64,000 nucleotides of DNA from the NCBI RefSeq assembly GCF_008831285.2, contig NC_045149.1:2234001-2298000 (forward strand). Direction: 5' to 3'. Made by a program: the position numbers and the translations under genes. The notes beneath the pieces were generated by a model that was not told the origin of the DNA, did no database searches, and was given only the letters and a program-made list of their open reading frames with translations. The DNA is from Nymphaea colorata (taxonomy: Eukaryota > Streptophyta > Magnoliopsida > Nymphaeales > Nymphaeaceae). Shown one piece after another: positions 60,401-64,000 of the stretch; the first letter of the stretch is position 1; every line of letters starts with the position of its first letter.

Positions 60401-63171
60401 TTCTTATCAGTTTCTCATTTATTGTATTTTTTTTCTAACATTTTGATTTTTTATGTTTTTAGGAAGAAAAACTCTTGAGTTTCCCAAAAAAAAAAACAAC
60501 TTTGCCAAAAAATACCTGAGAAAAACCTCACCTATAAATACCCAAGAATGATAGTGGCTATTGTCCATAATTAGCTACTTCACCACATGAAGACTAGCTA
60601 CCATCTCCTATTGCAATCCAGCCAAAAACTAGTCTAAGTGCCCAGCATAGGGGATCTTAATCCATCCCCGTACTAGACTTCAATTAGCACCGAGAAGGCT
60701 ATAGACTAGGATAACCAGTACTACAGCACATGGATACATAAACACCTAAAGGTTTTGAGTCATGGGGTGTTATATTCCACACCACCCCAAACACACCCCC
60801 ACCCACCCTCAGGTTCCAGCCCAGGTATGAGTTTGAACTTAGATCTAATAACAGCTAGCCTGAGTCTTGTCTCGCATGTAGATCCCATCCCACTAGACAG
60901 CATGACTCATGTTCACACTTAGAAAGTTAGAAGAACTACAAACCAAGAAAACCAGTAATATGGCACACTGGAACATAGTCCCTTAAAATATTTCTCAACA
61001 TTCTTGATACAGGAATATAGCAAGTCTTTCTACATATATGGGATGGTATGTCCCTTCCATTTATGGTAACCTGGATTACCAACTTAAGACTAAAAGTTTG
61101 CCGTGCATCCTACTCATACAAATGTACCAAAGGTGGTCCAAATTCCAAAACCCTCATTTACCTCTAAGGACTGAAACTACCCAAAAATTTACAAATACAA
61201 GCATATAAATAGGAGTGCACGTGCAACCATCCTTTGTATCAGCAAATGCCTTGAAATTGATATCTTAGATATAAAATCCCATTTTATAATGTGCTGTAAT
61301 AGTTACAAATATTTGAAACTTAAAGTTAAAAAGTAATATTATTATTAACACAAATGTGACGTGAAAGATTCAAAGAAAATTAATTCAAAGAAAGGTCACT
61401 TGATTTAAACCCACCTTTCCTTTCTCAATTTTTTGGTTGCAAAGTTTGCAGGTAGCACGAGAAGTTTGTGAAACTTCAATGCTGCACTCATCAGCACTTG
61501 CAGAATGTGTTTTAGTACCCAGAGTTCCAACCTCAACATGTTTCCGAATATTTTGTTGGTCTTCCCATCGAAGCAAATCCAAGCCTTCAACATCATCAAT
61601 ACTAAACAGTAAAAGCATGTGAATAATCAGCAGAAGAATATTATGCAGCTATGCTTGAAAAAAATAAATTATTCAGACACTAAATTACTTAATTGAAAGA
61701 TGTTACACAACTGTAAGAACACATACGATTTAATTTGGTTTGCTTTCTTCAAGATGCAGGCAGCATGATTCCACATCTGAACCAGGAAAAAACAAAACTT
61801 TAGAAACATAGCACCATAAAGAATATGAAAAGTAAAAGGCAAGCTAAGCAAAAGTTAACATATGACATGAAGGACAAAACCTGAAAGTTCAGAAAATTGC
61901 TAAAAATGATGAACGCACAAAAAAACAGTCCAAGGAATTGTAGAAATTAGCATTGTAAAGGGGCAGTTTGTGTATGTTCTTTCTCAAGATTCATGACAAG
62001 CACACATGCACAACAATGTTAGTTGTATGCTTCCTTTCCCTTCTTCCAACCTTGTCACCAGCACACGTGCAAATGCTTGTTAACCAGTCAAGCCAACTCT
62101 CACAAGCTGCACATTCTCATCATCACATGCATGTATGGCACTACAGCTTGTGATATTGATCAAAATAACAGAACGTAACACGCCCAAAATCACATGGTGC
62201 AGCAAATATAGTAGAATTCTTTCACTTAGCCACAATTTTCTCAACTTTTATTTTCTGAAGTTCCTGAACTCGGAAACCTCAAGTGCTTGCATAGGTATCC
62301 CAAATCTCAGGCCTGAAGATACCCCTTGCCAAGACGACAACTATCATAGAAAGCTTTCATTGTTCAGATAAGACAGGAAAAGTGTGTTCCGGGAAAATAT
62401 GTCAAACACCTAGTCGAACCATTTGTACCCAATCCGACAGAACTACGATATCATTTTGCTATATCCCACTCATCCAGAAAACTGGGACAGCTGAGTGCCT
62501 TGTGAATAATAGGATTGCTTACATCGACACCATTTTCTTCTATAGTTTAATACTTTAATATTCCTTACACTTGTATGCATGACTCTTTAATCATGCAGTA
62601 AAGATATAAAAGCAAAATTTGTGCCACATATTACTAGAAAGCATGCGTGAAGAGAATGACAATCCTCCCTTTCTAGTACAACCAACTGCAGGACGAACCA
62701 ACATCTTCCAATATTCCCCAAATCCATCACTACCACAACAGCATTAGAGCAGTACAACAGACGGAAAGGCAGCACCGTTTACGCGCCAACGAAAATGCAT
62801 TAAAACTTCTGATCCCGAAATGGAAGAAACAATGACATAACAAAATTAAATGAATGACAAAAATGGGGAAAAAAAAGGACAAAAGGAAAGGACCTAACGC
62901 AGTGAAGCAAGCTGCAGGTGAGAGGGAGATAGAGACACTTTTCAACAAAAAAAACACTCGATACAAAAATCCATGAGAACATTATAGCATATAGATAATG
63001 AAAACATATGAACATATCAGGCAATACAGGCATGTAACCGTCGAACTGGGTAGCGGCAACCATCTTGCCGAGACGAAGCCTATCCTTGTCAATGGGCAGT
63101 TTGCAGGTCTTGCAGGAGGATCGTGAGGACTTAGCGTACTCCGCCTTCCATGGCTTCGGAGGGTTAGCCAT
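11855..63171 (-). CDS. PARP1: Poly(ADP-ribose) polymerase 1, complete gene of 20 exons over 51.3 kb
   Basis: Nuclear enzyme that binds DNA breaks and transfers ADP-ribose from NAD+ to proteins. Exons (minus strand, in order): 63171-63028, 61776-61727, 61601-61415, 58415-58250, 58123-57802, 56853-56658, 56574-56413, 56306-56246, 56099-56036, 55933-55676, 27529-27292, 27198-27089, 27007-26931, 26769-26609, 21728-21537, 21417-21309, 20550-20468, 12470-12333, 12258-12076, 11902-11855. All introns are GT-AG, phases agree, and the sum is 982 codons plus stop, the usual size of plant PARP1 (about 980). Zinc ligands: C20/C23/H52/C55, C116/C119/H146/C149 and C302/C305/C318/C328. WGR is at 558-560. The catalytic triad H832, Y866, E959 is intact. 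No frameshift or stop was seen, so the gene looks functional. Introns 10, 14 and 17 (28.1, 4.9 and 8.0 kb) are filled by transposons. Confidence 0.95.
13203..13609 (+). repeat. 5' LTR of copia element 1
   Basis: 407 bp, TG...CA. It contains about three head-to-tail copies of a unit of about 58 bp built on CTTGTAATATGTGAAGTCTC and TAGGATTCTACG. The third copy has lost about 15 bp compared with the 3' LTR, which explains the length difference. Confidence 0.92.
13841..17508 (+). pseudogene. Degenerate gag-pol of copia element 1
   Basis: Gag runs from about 13841. Its zinc knuckle near 14541 ([13 protein letters not shown]) has serine where the last cysteine should be. The protease motif DSGATTH is near 14735. 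The integrase zinc region and core run 15180-15780 ([11 protein letters not shown]); a TGA at about 15402 replaces the tryptophan that the sister element keeps after FSDV. At about 16265 the frame jumps from the integrase tail straight to the RT motif [11 protein letters not shown], so roughly 0.5-0.6 kb, including the RT N-terminus, is deleted. YVDD (16523-16534) and RNase H (16981-17500) remain. It cannot encode an active polyprotein. Confidence 0.9.
17503..17923 (+). repeat. 3' LTR of copia element 1
   Basis: 421 bp, matching the 5' LTR with more than a dozen substitutions plus one indel in the internal tandem repeat. This divergence makes it clearly older than element 2. Confidence 0.92.
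17932..18172 (-). repeat. LTR of the minus-strand copia remnant (241 bp)
   Basis: On the minus strand it starts TGTTGAGAAAACG right after a polypurine AAGGGAGAG and ends GTTTAACA. Copia element 1 sits only 8 bp beyond its end (17923 against 17932). Confidence 0.7.
18694..19064. mobile_element. hAT-type MITE (371 bp) with 8-bp target duplication
   Basis: Flanked by direct repeats ATAAGCCC (18686-18693 and 19065-19072). The ends CTTATGACAC and, on the complement, CTATGTCAC are imperfect inverted repeats, and the interior is rich in GGATACG motifs. It splits the RNase H and RT parts of the minus-strand copia remnant, so it inserted later. No coding capacity. The ends match the family of the 1.1-kb element at 50540-51665. 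Confidence 0.75.
20135..20354. mobile_element. hAT-type MITE (220 bp) with 8-bp target duplication
   Basis: Perfect direct repeats GTTCAGAT at 20127-20134 and 20355-20362. The ends CAGTGTTGTAAGAAC and, on the complement, GAATGTTGTCAGAAC match at 12 of 15 positions. It lies in PARP1 intron 17, only 113 bases from the exon 17 donor. Confidence 0.8.
20468..20550 (-). CDS. PARP1: PARP1 exon 17 (83 nt micro-exon of the catalytic domain)
   Basis: Too short for simple frame searches. It was found because exon 16 ends one base into a glycine codon and exon 18 begins at FGKG. On the minus strand it follows a GGCAG acceptor and reads [20 protein letters not shown], then APATGYM, with exactly the two leading bases needed to close the glycine. 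It builds the donor-loop side of the NAD+ pocket. An 8.0-kb intron full of retrotransposons follows. Confidence 0.93.
21309..21728 (-). CDS. PARP1: PARP1 exons 15 and 16: end of regulatory domain and catalytic histidine
   Basis: Exon 15 (21728-21537, 64 codons) reads [20 protein letters not shown] and ends LSTHAPTHK. Exon 16 (21417-21309) ends MLLWHG with H832, the NAD+-binding histidine of the H-Y-E triad. A stop lies just past the exon 16 donor in the intron frame, so the GTGATT donor is needed. Confidence 0.94.
22030..24780 (+). pseudogene. Highly decayed copia fragment in PARP1 intron 14
   Basis: The clearest part is an integrase tail at 22667-22915 ([20 protein letters not shown], then NVIIDESYF). 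Further along come an RT motif like LDIKNVLIH (about 23185), a segment like [21 protein letters not shown] (about 24390-24500) and an RNase H start like [12 protein letters not shown] (about 24580). The order and spacing fit one copia copy eroded by indels and stops. LTRs were not found. Confidence 0.65.
26609..27529 (-). CDS. PARP1: PARP1 exons 11-14: WGR domain and helical regulatory domain
   Basis: Exon 11 (27529-27292) starts [10 protein letters not shown] and contains the WGR signature [14 protein letters not shown]. Exon 12 (27198-27089) contains [20 protein letters not shown]. Exon 13 (27007-26931) reads [20 protein letters not shown]. Exon 14 (26769-26609) has [11 protein letters not shown] and [12 protein letters not shown]. 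These form the auto-inhibitory helical subdomain next to the catalytic fold. Introns are short (93, 81 and 161 bp), in contrast to the giant ones on either side of the block. Confidence 0.94.
28966..29248 (+). repeat. 5' LTR of copia element 2
   Basis: 283 bp. It contains a 26-base perfect hairpin (28986-29011, arms GGATCGGGTCTG) just before a TATATCC box, and the palindrome AACCTAATTAGGTT, both plausible promoter-region elements. It ends TTCTTACA, directly followed by the primer-binding site. Confidence 0.96.
29496..33808 (+). pseudogene. gag-pol of copia element 2, interrupted by stops and frameshifts
   Basis: Gag begins [13 protein letters not shown] at 29496. The zinc knuckle [14 protein letters not shown] is intact (about 30355). 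Then come protease DSGAATH, integrase ([15 protein letters not shown] zinc end; [11 protein letters not shown] core), RT with YVDD at 32829-32840 and RNase H ([14 protein letters not shown]). In-frame stops occur at 29776, 29884, 30915, 31572 and 33239. There is a frame change near 30545 (gag to protease) and another near 32860 in RT. The longest open part, 31620-32894 (424 codons), covers the integrase tail and RT. All key catalytic motifs persist, but one continuous polyprotein cannot be made. Confidence 0.93.
33803..34085 (+). repeat. 3' LTR of copia element 2
   Basis: Identical to the 5' LTR except for two A/G transitions: one inside the hairpin, where CAGACCC becomes CAAACCC, and one near the end, where TTCAACCGG becomes TTCAGCCGG. 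Confidence 0.96.
35085..36290 (+). pseudogene. FAR1/FRS-type MULE transposase remnant, copy A
   Basis: Plus-strand pieces follow the FAR1 family in order: [20 protein letters not shown] (about 35115), [18 protein letters not shown] (about 35260), [20 protein letters not shown] (about 35320), then the SWIM zinc finger [12 protein letters not shown] (about 35570) and a C-terminal part [20 protein letters not shown]. The SWIM histidine (family CRHALK) is arginine here, and a one-base frameshift falls inside the finger. The N-terminal half is missing. It overlaps by about 35 residues the end of copy B (49506-52030), so they are two separate copies in opposite orientation. The 229-codon frame at 35593-36282 is the best preserved stretch. 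Confidence 0.75.
36330..39911 (+). repeat. Solo LTR of a gypsy-like retrotransposon (3.6 kb)
   Basis: Starts TGTAACAC and ends GTGTGACA, the short inverted ends common in large plant gypsy (Tekay/Del-like) LTRs. The flanks GAACC (36325-36329) and GAATC (39912-39916) look like a 5-bp target duplication with one change. There is no internal gag-pol, so it is a solo LTR left by LTR-LTR recombination. About 0.64 kb of its length is a nested MITE. Orientation cannot be fixed from the ends. The alternative is another class of non-autonomous element with similar ends. Confidence 0.6.
38359..38995. mobile_element. GC-rich hAT-type MITE nested in the solo LTR
   Basis: The left end AGCCTGGACAACGGGCCGGG and the complement of the right end (AGGTCTGGGCATCGGGCCGG) are inverted repeats. 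The flanks ATAGGATT and GTAGGATG are an 8-bp duplication with two mismatches. The interior is an imperfect (CTCCCT)n tract from 38490 to 38910. The long open frames on both strands here are low-complexity products of that tract, not genes. Confidence 0.65.
40000..40440. repeat. Left inverted repeat of the MULE: degenerate 100-bp-period array
   Basis: The phrase GTCTACAAAGAAGGTGATAAG recurs with variation at about 40050, 40140-40170, 40230-40240, 40290 and 40370-40420, alternating with AAATAATGAGATAA. The same phrases appear complemented at 52200-52384, reading outer to inner in both cases, as expected of terminal inverted repeats. Confidence 0.65.
40450..40860 (-). pseudogene. Ulp1-like (SUMO-protease family C48) fragment carried by the MULE
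   Basis: Read on the minus strand, [21 protein letters not shown] (about 40815-40755) resembles the Ulp1 strand HWxLxVxxxxxxxVxVYDSLxGYDN. Downstream, [20 protein letters not shown] (DC codons at 40554-40549) matches the active-site block QxNxxDCGVFVxKYMQ, with asparagine replacing the usual glycine after the catalytic cysteine. [14 protein letters not shown] fits the end of the domain. At least one stop separates the parts. Ulp1 sequences are known passengers of some plant MULEs; here the fragment lies between the MULE's left inverted repeat and the copia insertion. Confidence 0.7.
40819..41013 (+). repeat. 5' LTR of copia element 3 (195 bp)
   Basis: TG...CA ends, closing directly on the tRNA-Met primer-binding site at 41014. 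The first 86 bp match 49420-49505 with a few substitutions. Confidence 0.88.
43266..43343 (+). pseudogene. Captured bZIP basic-region exon with a nonsense codon
   Basis: The AG acceptor (43264-43265) and GTAATGG donor frame 26 codons. They read [19 protein letters not shown], then TAG (43323-43325), then TIRRRQ. This fits the N-x7-R basic region of plant bZIP factors with the ANRESARQTIRRRQ signature, where the stop replaces glutamine by a single C-to-T change. The leucine zipper part is not clearly present; a lysine-rich exon-like stretch ([13 protein letters not shown], about 43500-43545) may belong to the same source. Confidence 0.75.
44077..44638 (+). pseudogene. Captured RWDD1-like C-terminal exons
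   Basis: Exon a (44077-44161) reads [20 protein letters not shown], then FESGKHTM, before GTATGT. Exon b (about 44313-44386) reads [20 protein letters not shown] before a GT. Exon c (from about 44486) begins [15 protein letters not shown] and stops at 44638. The first two match the conserved tail of plant RWD-domain protein RWDD1 ([18 protein letters not shown], then an acidic block). Exon c keeps the acidic start but then diverges. The N-terminal RWD domain is absent. The three segments stay in frame across their splice sites. Confidence 0.75.
44640..44765. repeat. Tandem repeat of about 25 bp in the hAT subterminal region
   Basis: Four to five imperfect copies of GCCTAAACGAGCTAAACGAG(TCAGC), leading into the CGAGCTCGAG-rich subterminal region. 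Such clustered subterminal motifs are typical hAT transposase-binding sites, though binding here is inferred. Confidence 0.8.
45180..49412 (+). pseudogene. Degenerate gag-pol of copia element 3
   Basis: Gag runs from ATG 45180 ([17 protein letters not shown]) to 46058 without a stop and carries zinc knuckle [14 protein letters not shown] (about 45930). Then come protease MIDSGASKH (46258-46285), integrase zinc end CQLGKH (about 46757), core [12 protein letters not shown] (47120), RT 47923-48499 with YVDD near 48460, and RNase H 48656-49412 ([25 protein letters not shown]). Frames change several times and stops are common in pol, while gag stays open over 293 codons. Confidence 0.88.
49420..49505 (+). 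repeat. Truncated 3' LTR of copia element 3
   Basis: Begins TGTCAGATACTCTAGACAG after the polypurine tract and matches the 5' LTR to TCTAATGTTGC. The remaining 109 bp are absent, so it was deleted after or during insertion. Confidence 0.85.
50540..51665. mobile_element. hAT-like non-autonomous element (1.1 kb) inside the MULE transposase
   Basis: Direct repeats flank it: GTGTGTTT at 50532-50539 and 51666-51673 (the shared string is 11 bases, so the exact border may shift by one to three). The ends CTATTTCACACTGGTACG and, on the complement, TATGTCACATAGGTACG are imperfect inverted repeats of the same family as 18694-19064. The interior has several copies of TTTCCTGCTCCCTGTTCATG-like phrases (50905-51260) and a palindrome near 51479. 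No coding domain was recognised. Confidence 0.7.
51448..51510. repeat. Near-perfect palindrome, 31-bp arms with a 1-base loop
   Basis: The left arm 51448-51478 (AATGTTCCTTGCGTAGAACA...) and right arm 51480-51510 are complementary with one G/A mismatch. It could form a cruciform or an RNA hairpin. Confidence 0.9.
51751..51984 (-). repeat. Four tandem repeats inside the FAR1 DNA-binding region (48+69+69+48 bp)
   Basis: Each unit begins (plus strand) with a variant of GTCTCGAACTTCATTCCTAC and ends CGGGATTCTCC. On the minus strand they encode repeats of the type P-E-E-R-A-x-V-V-G-M-K-F-E-T. Unit lengths are exactly multiples of three (48, 69, 69, 48), so the frame would be kept. VGMKFE is the normal start of the FAR1 domain, here multiplied. 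Confidence 0.8.
52190..52440. repeat. Right inverted repeat of the MULE
   Basis: On the complement it reads ATAATGAGAGAAGACACGTG, TACAAAGTAGGCGATAAG and onward, matching 40140-40330 at roughly three of four positions by eye. It lies upstream of the transposase start. The outer part (52384-52440) also holds a plus-orientation copy of the AATGGTTACAAAATAATGAG phrase. Confidence 0.6.
53193..53723. repeat. Long foldback element, arms of about 150-180 bp
   Basis: ATGGGCTGTTTAAACTTT at 53193-53210 is perfectly complemented at 53706-53723. Imperfect complementarity continues inward through GATCCCAAATGACCCG, GGGTTTGCT..ATGAACC and CAGAATTGCA to about 53345 and 53560. The central 200 bp is unrelated. 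In addition, GGTGGTGCACA(A/T)AACTCGATCTC occurs as a direct repeat at 53163 and 53529. No gene inside. Confidence 0.75.
53724..55675. other. PARP1: AT-rich intronic stretch without a recognised gene
   Basis: Part of PARP1 intron 10. One plus-strand frame near 54410-54531 encodes a short acidic tail ([18 protein letters not shown]..) ending at a TGA, which may be the end of a lost transposase, but no domain supports this. The segment 53880-54180 (TTTAATGAAATCCTAATCTC) looks LTR-like, without identifiable ends. Confidence 0.5.
55676..56306 (-). CDS. PARP1: PARP1 exons 8, 9 and 10: BRCT domain and linker to WGR
   Basis: Exon 8 (56306-56246) reads [20 protein letters not shown]. Exon 9 (56099-56036) reads [20 protein letters not shown]. 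Exon 10 (55933-55676) contains [20 protein letters not shown], closing the BRCT, and then the [20 protein letters not shown] linker up to GIN. Exon 10 ends two bases into a serine codon that is completed by exon 11, 28 kb away. Both sides of that giant intron carry the residues expected next to each other in the family. Confidence 0.93.
56413..56853 (-). CDS. PARP1: PARP1 exons 6 and 7: zinc finger 3 and start of BRCT
   Basis: Exon 6 (56853-56658) has the third zinc site C302-x2-C305-x12-C318-x9-C328 in CPVCSG and [13 protein letters not shown], then GKWKIPEG. This finger transmits DNA-break binding to the catalytic domain in the family. Exon 7 (56574-56413, 54 codons) begins [10 protein letters not shown] and enters the BRCT fold with [14 protein letters not shown]. 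The intron between them is 83 bp. Confidence 0.93.
57802..58123 (-). CDS. PARP1: PARP1 exon 5: basic linker and start of the PADR1/Zn3 region
   Basis: 322 nt. It carries a lysine-rich segment (GTKRKKA, a plausible nuclear-localisation signal), then the helical stretch [20 protein letters not shown] and [10 protein letters not shown] that opens the PADR1 domain. The exon lies in a region whose reverse frames give no competing product. Confidence 0.93.
58250..58415 (-). CDS. PARP1: PARP1 exon 4: second half of ZnF2
   Basis: Starts [20 protein letters not shown] and provides ZnF2 ligands H146 and C149, then [14 protein letters not shown]. It follows a 3.0-kb intron (58416-61414) and ends with one base of a split glutamate codon. 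Confidence 0.93.
58416..61414 (-). other. PARP1: PARP1 intron 3 (3.0 kb)
   Basis: AT-rich, with GT-AG ends. The part around 59300-60530 is especially A/T-rich, with repeated GATATTCCG(A/G)AAA phrases. No coding domain or complete element was recognised. Confidence 0.8.
61415..61776 (-). CDS. PARP1: PARP1 exons 2 and 3: rest of ZnF1, start of ZnF2
   Basis: Exon 2 (61776-61727, 50 nt) reads [16 protein letters not shown] and completes ZnF1. Exon 3 (61601-61415, 187 nt) carries [14 protein letters not shown], a linker, and then ATCKLC with ZnF2 ligands C116 and C119. The intervening intron is 125 bp. The serine at the junction is split 2+1 between the exons, as phase requires. Confidence 0.93.
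63028..63171 (-). CDS. PARP1: PARP1 exon 1: start codon and first half of ZnF1
   Basis: The ATG begins [20 protein letters not shown], the canonical plant PARP1 N-terminus. It supplies ligands C20 and C23 of DNA-break-binding zinc finger 1 and ends at FDGYMP before a GTATTG donor. The other two ligands are in exon 2 (H52, C55). No upstream in-frame ATG was noticed. Confidence 0.94.
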
Positions 63172-64000
63172 TCTGCTTGGTCTTCGCCGATGTCCTCCGA
63201 ATGCCTGTTTTTCAACAGGAGGGAGGGAGGAAGGAAGGGAGAGACGGTGTCATTGTGGAACGGACCGTTCGAACGTACCTTAAACATTCCATGAGGTGTT
63301 TTTCTGAGGACAGGTCACGAGATTTGCCAGATGCAGCAGCGTTTAATGCTTCAAATGACAATCAAAACCTTAGTTAGCAGGAAACTCGCTACACGCCTCC
63401 CACTGGCATCCCGCTTCGCGCCGCTTCACCGGATGCCGGCCTACGTATGCTCTTTACTTACTTGTAGGATAGAATGGACGGGACATCTTGTCCACCAATG
63501 TTTTGGCATCATAGAGAATGGTATTCTTGATCCCCGGTTTGATGGTTTTAGGATTAGAATGCCACGTCTTTTTTGTCTGACATTTATTTTTCTATCCATT
63601 TTTTTGATATTTATTTCATCTCTATTTGTTCTGTCAGTCATTTTGTCTTTACGGTTAGTTTTGTCTATTATGTCTATTGTTTGATAACAAAAAATACTTT
63701 GTTTTTTTATTTGTTGTACACAATGTTTTCAGAAGCACCATACAAACAAATCTTGTTAACATGCAAAACCTATTTTCATATATGTCATATAAAACTCATG
63801 TCAATAAGTTATACCTTTATTGTGAACATGTTATAAAATTCATCACAAAAACCTGGTAAATCCAAATTAATATATTATATAACATGATCATATTAAATAA
63901 GACAATAGATGAAACACCCATATAGCAAAATCAACTCTTTCGGATAATTTCATATGACAGAAGCATCATTAGTTTTAAATGTTCAAACATTTATATAATC
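63172..64000 (-). promoter_or_regulatory. PARP1: PARP1 5' flank: 5' UTR and promoter region
   Basis: The minus strand just upstream of the ATG has a CT-rich leader (CTCTCCCTTCCTTCCTCCCT, 63243-63224), a common plant 5' UTR feature. No clear TATA box was found. Beyond about 63560 the DNA is AT-rich with no recognised gene. Confidence 0.4.

Noticed and set aside
59300-60530. Repeated GATATTCCGAAAA-like phrases in PARP1 intron 3
   Set aside because: Too degenerate to define element ends; compositional repeats in AT-rich DNA explain it as well.

Overview
The window is nuclear DNA of a flowering plant. The evidence is a LOB-domain (LBD) transcription-factor gene, a plant-type PARP1 with 20 exons and GT-AG introns, and plant transposon families: Ty1/copia elements primed by initiator tRNA-Met, a gypsy-like solo LTR, FAR1-type MULEs and hAT elements with 8-bp target duplications. 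The species cannot be named from sequence alone. No rRNA, tRNA or CRISPR array was recognised.

Layout. (a) 1-2769, minus strand: LBD gene. Exon 1 is 2491-2769. After a 2.4-kb intron, the first 20 codons of exon 2 lie at the window edge (1-60). (b) 2770-11854: intergenic, AT-rich, with several MITE-like foldbacks, a LINE remnant and a CT microsatellite. (c) 11855-63171, minus strand: one PARP1 gene, ATG at 63171-63169 and stop at 11857-11855. Twenty exons join in frame into 982 codons plus stop, with ZnF1, ZnF2, Zn3/PADR1, BRCT, WGR, regulatory and catalytic regions. The gene covers 51.3 kb although its coding sequence is only 2,949 bp. (d) 63172-64000: PARP1 5' flank.

Almost everything else sits inside PARP1 introns. 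Intron 17 (12471-20467) holds a 4.7-kb copia element abutting the LTR of an older minus-strand copia remnant, plus two hAT MITEs. Intron 14 (21729-26608) holds a decayed copia fragment. Intron 10 (27530-55675) is 28.1 kb. In order it holds: an hAT (DUF659) transposase pseudogene split by a copia element with a perfect 5-bp target duplication and 99% identical LTRs; a FAR1/MULE transposase remnant; a 3.6-kb gypsy-like solo LTR carrying a nested hAT MITE; and a MULE with degenerate inverted repeats, a FAR1-type transposase and a Ulp1-like protease remnant. That MULE is broken by a third copia element and by a 1.1-kb hAT-like element. The third copia element itself contains a 3.5-kb hAT with a perfect 8-bp target duplication, and this hAT carries exon-like pieces of two unrelated host genes, a bZIP factor and an RWDD1-like protein.

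The two host genes are independent: LBD is a nuclear transcription factor and PARP1 a nuclear DNA-break sensor that makes poly(ADP-ribose). The most notable biology is (1) a housekeeping gene apparently kept intact while one intron grew to 28 kb, (2) the gene-fragment-carrying hAT nested three deep, and (3) the FAR1-MULE with a Ulp1 domain. All domain calls come from reading translated sequence; no database search was run.
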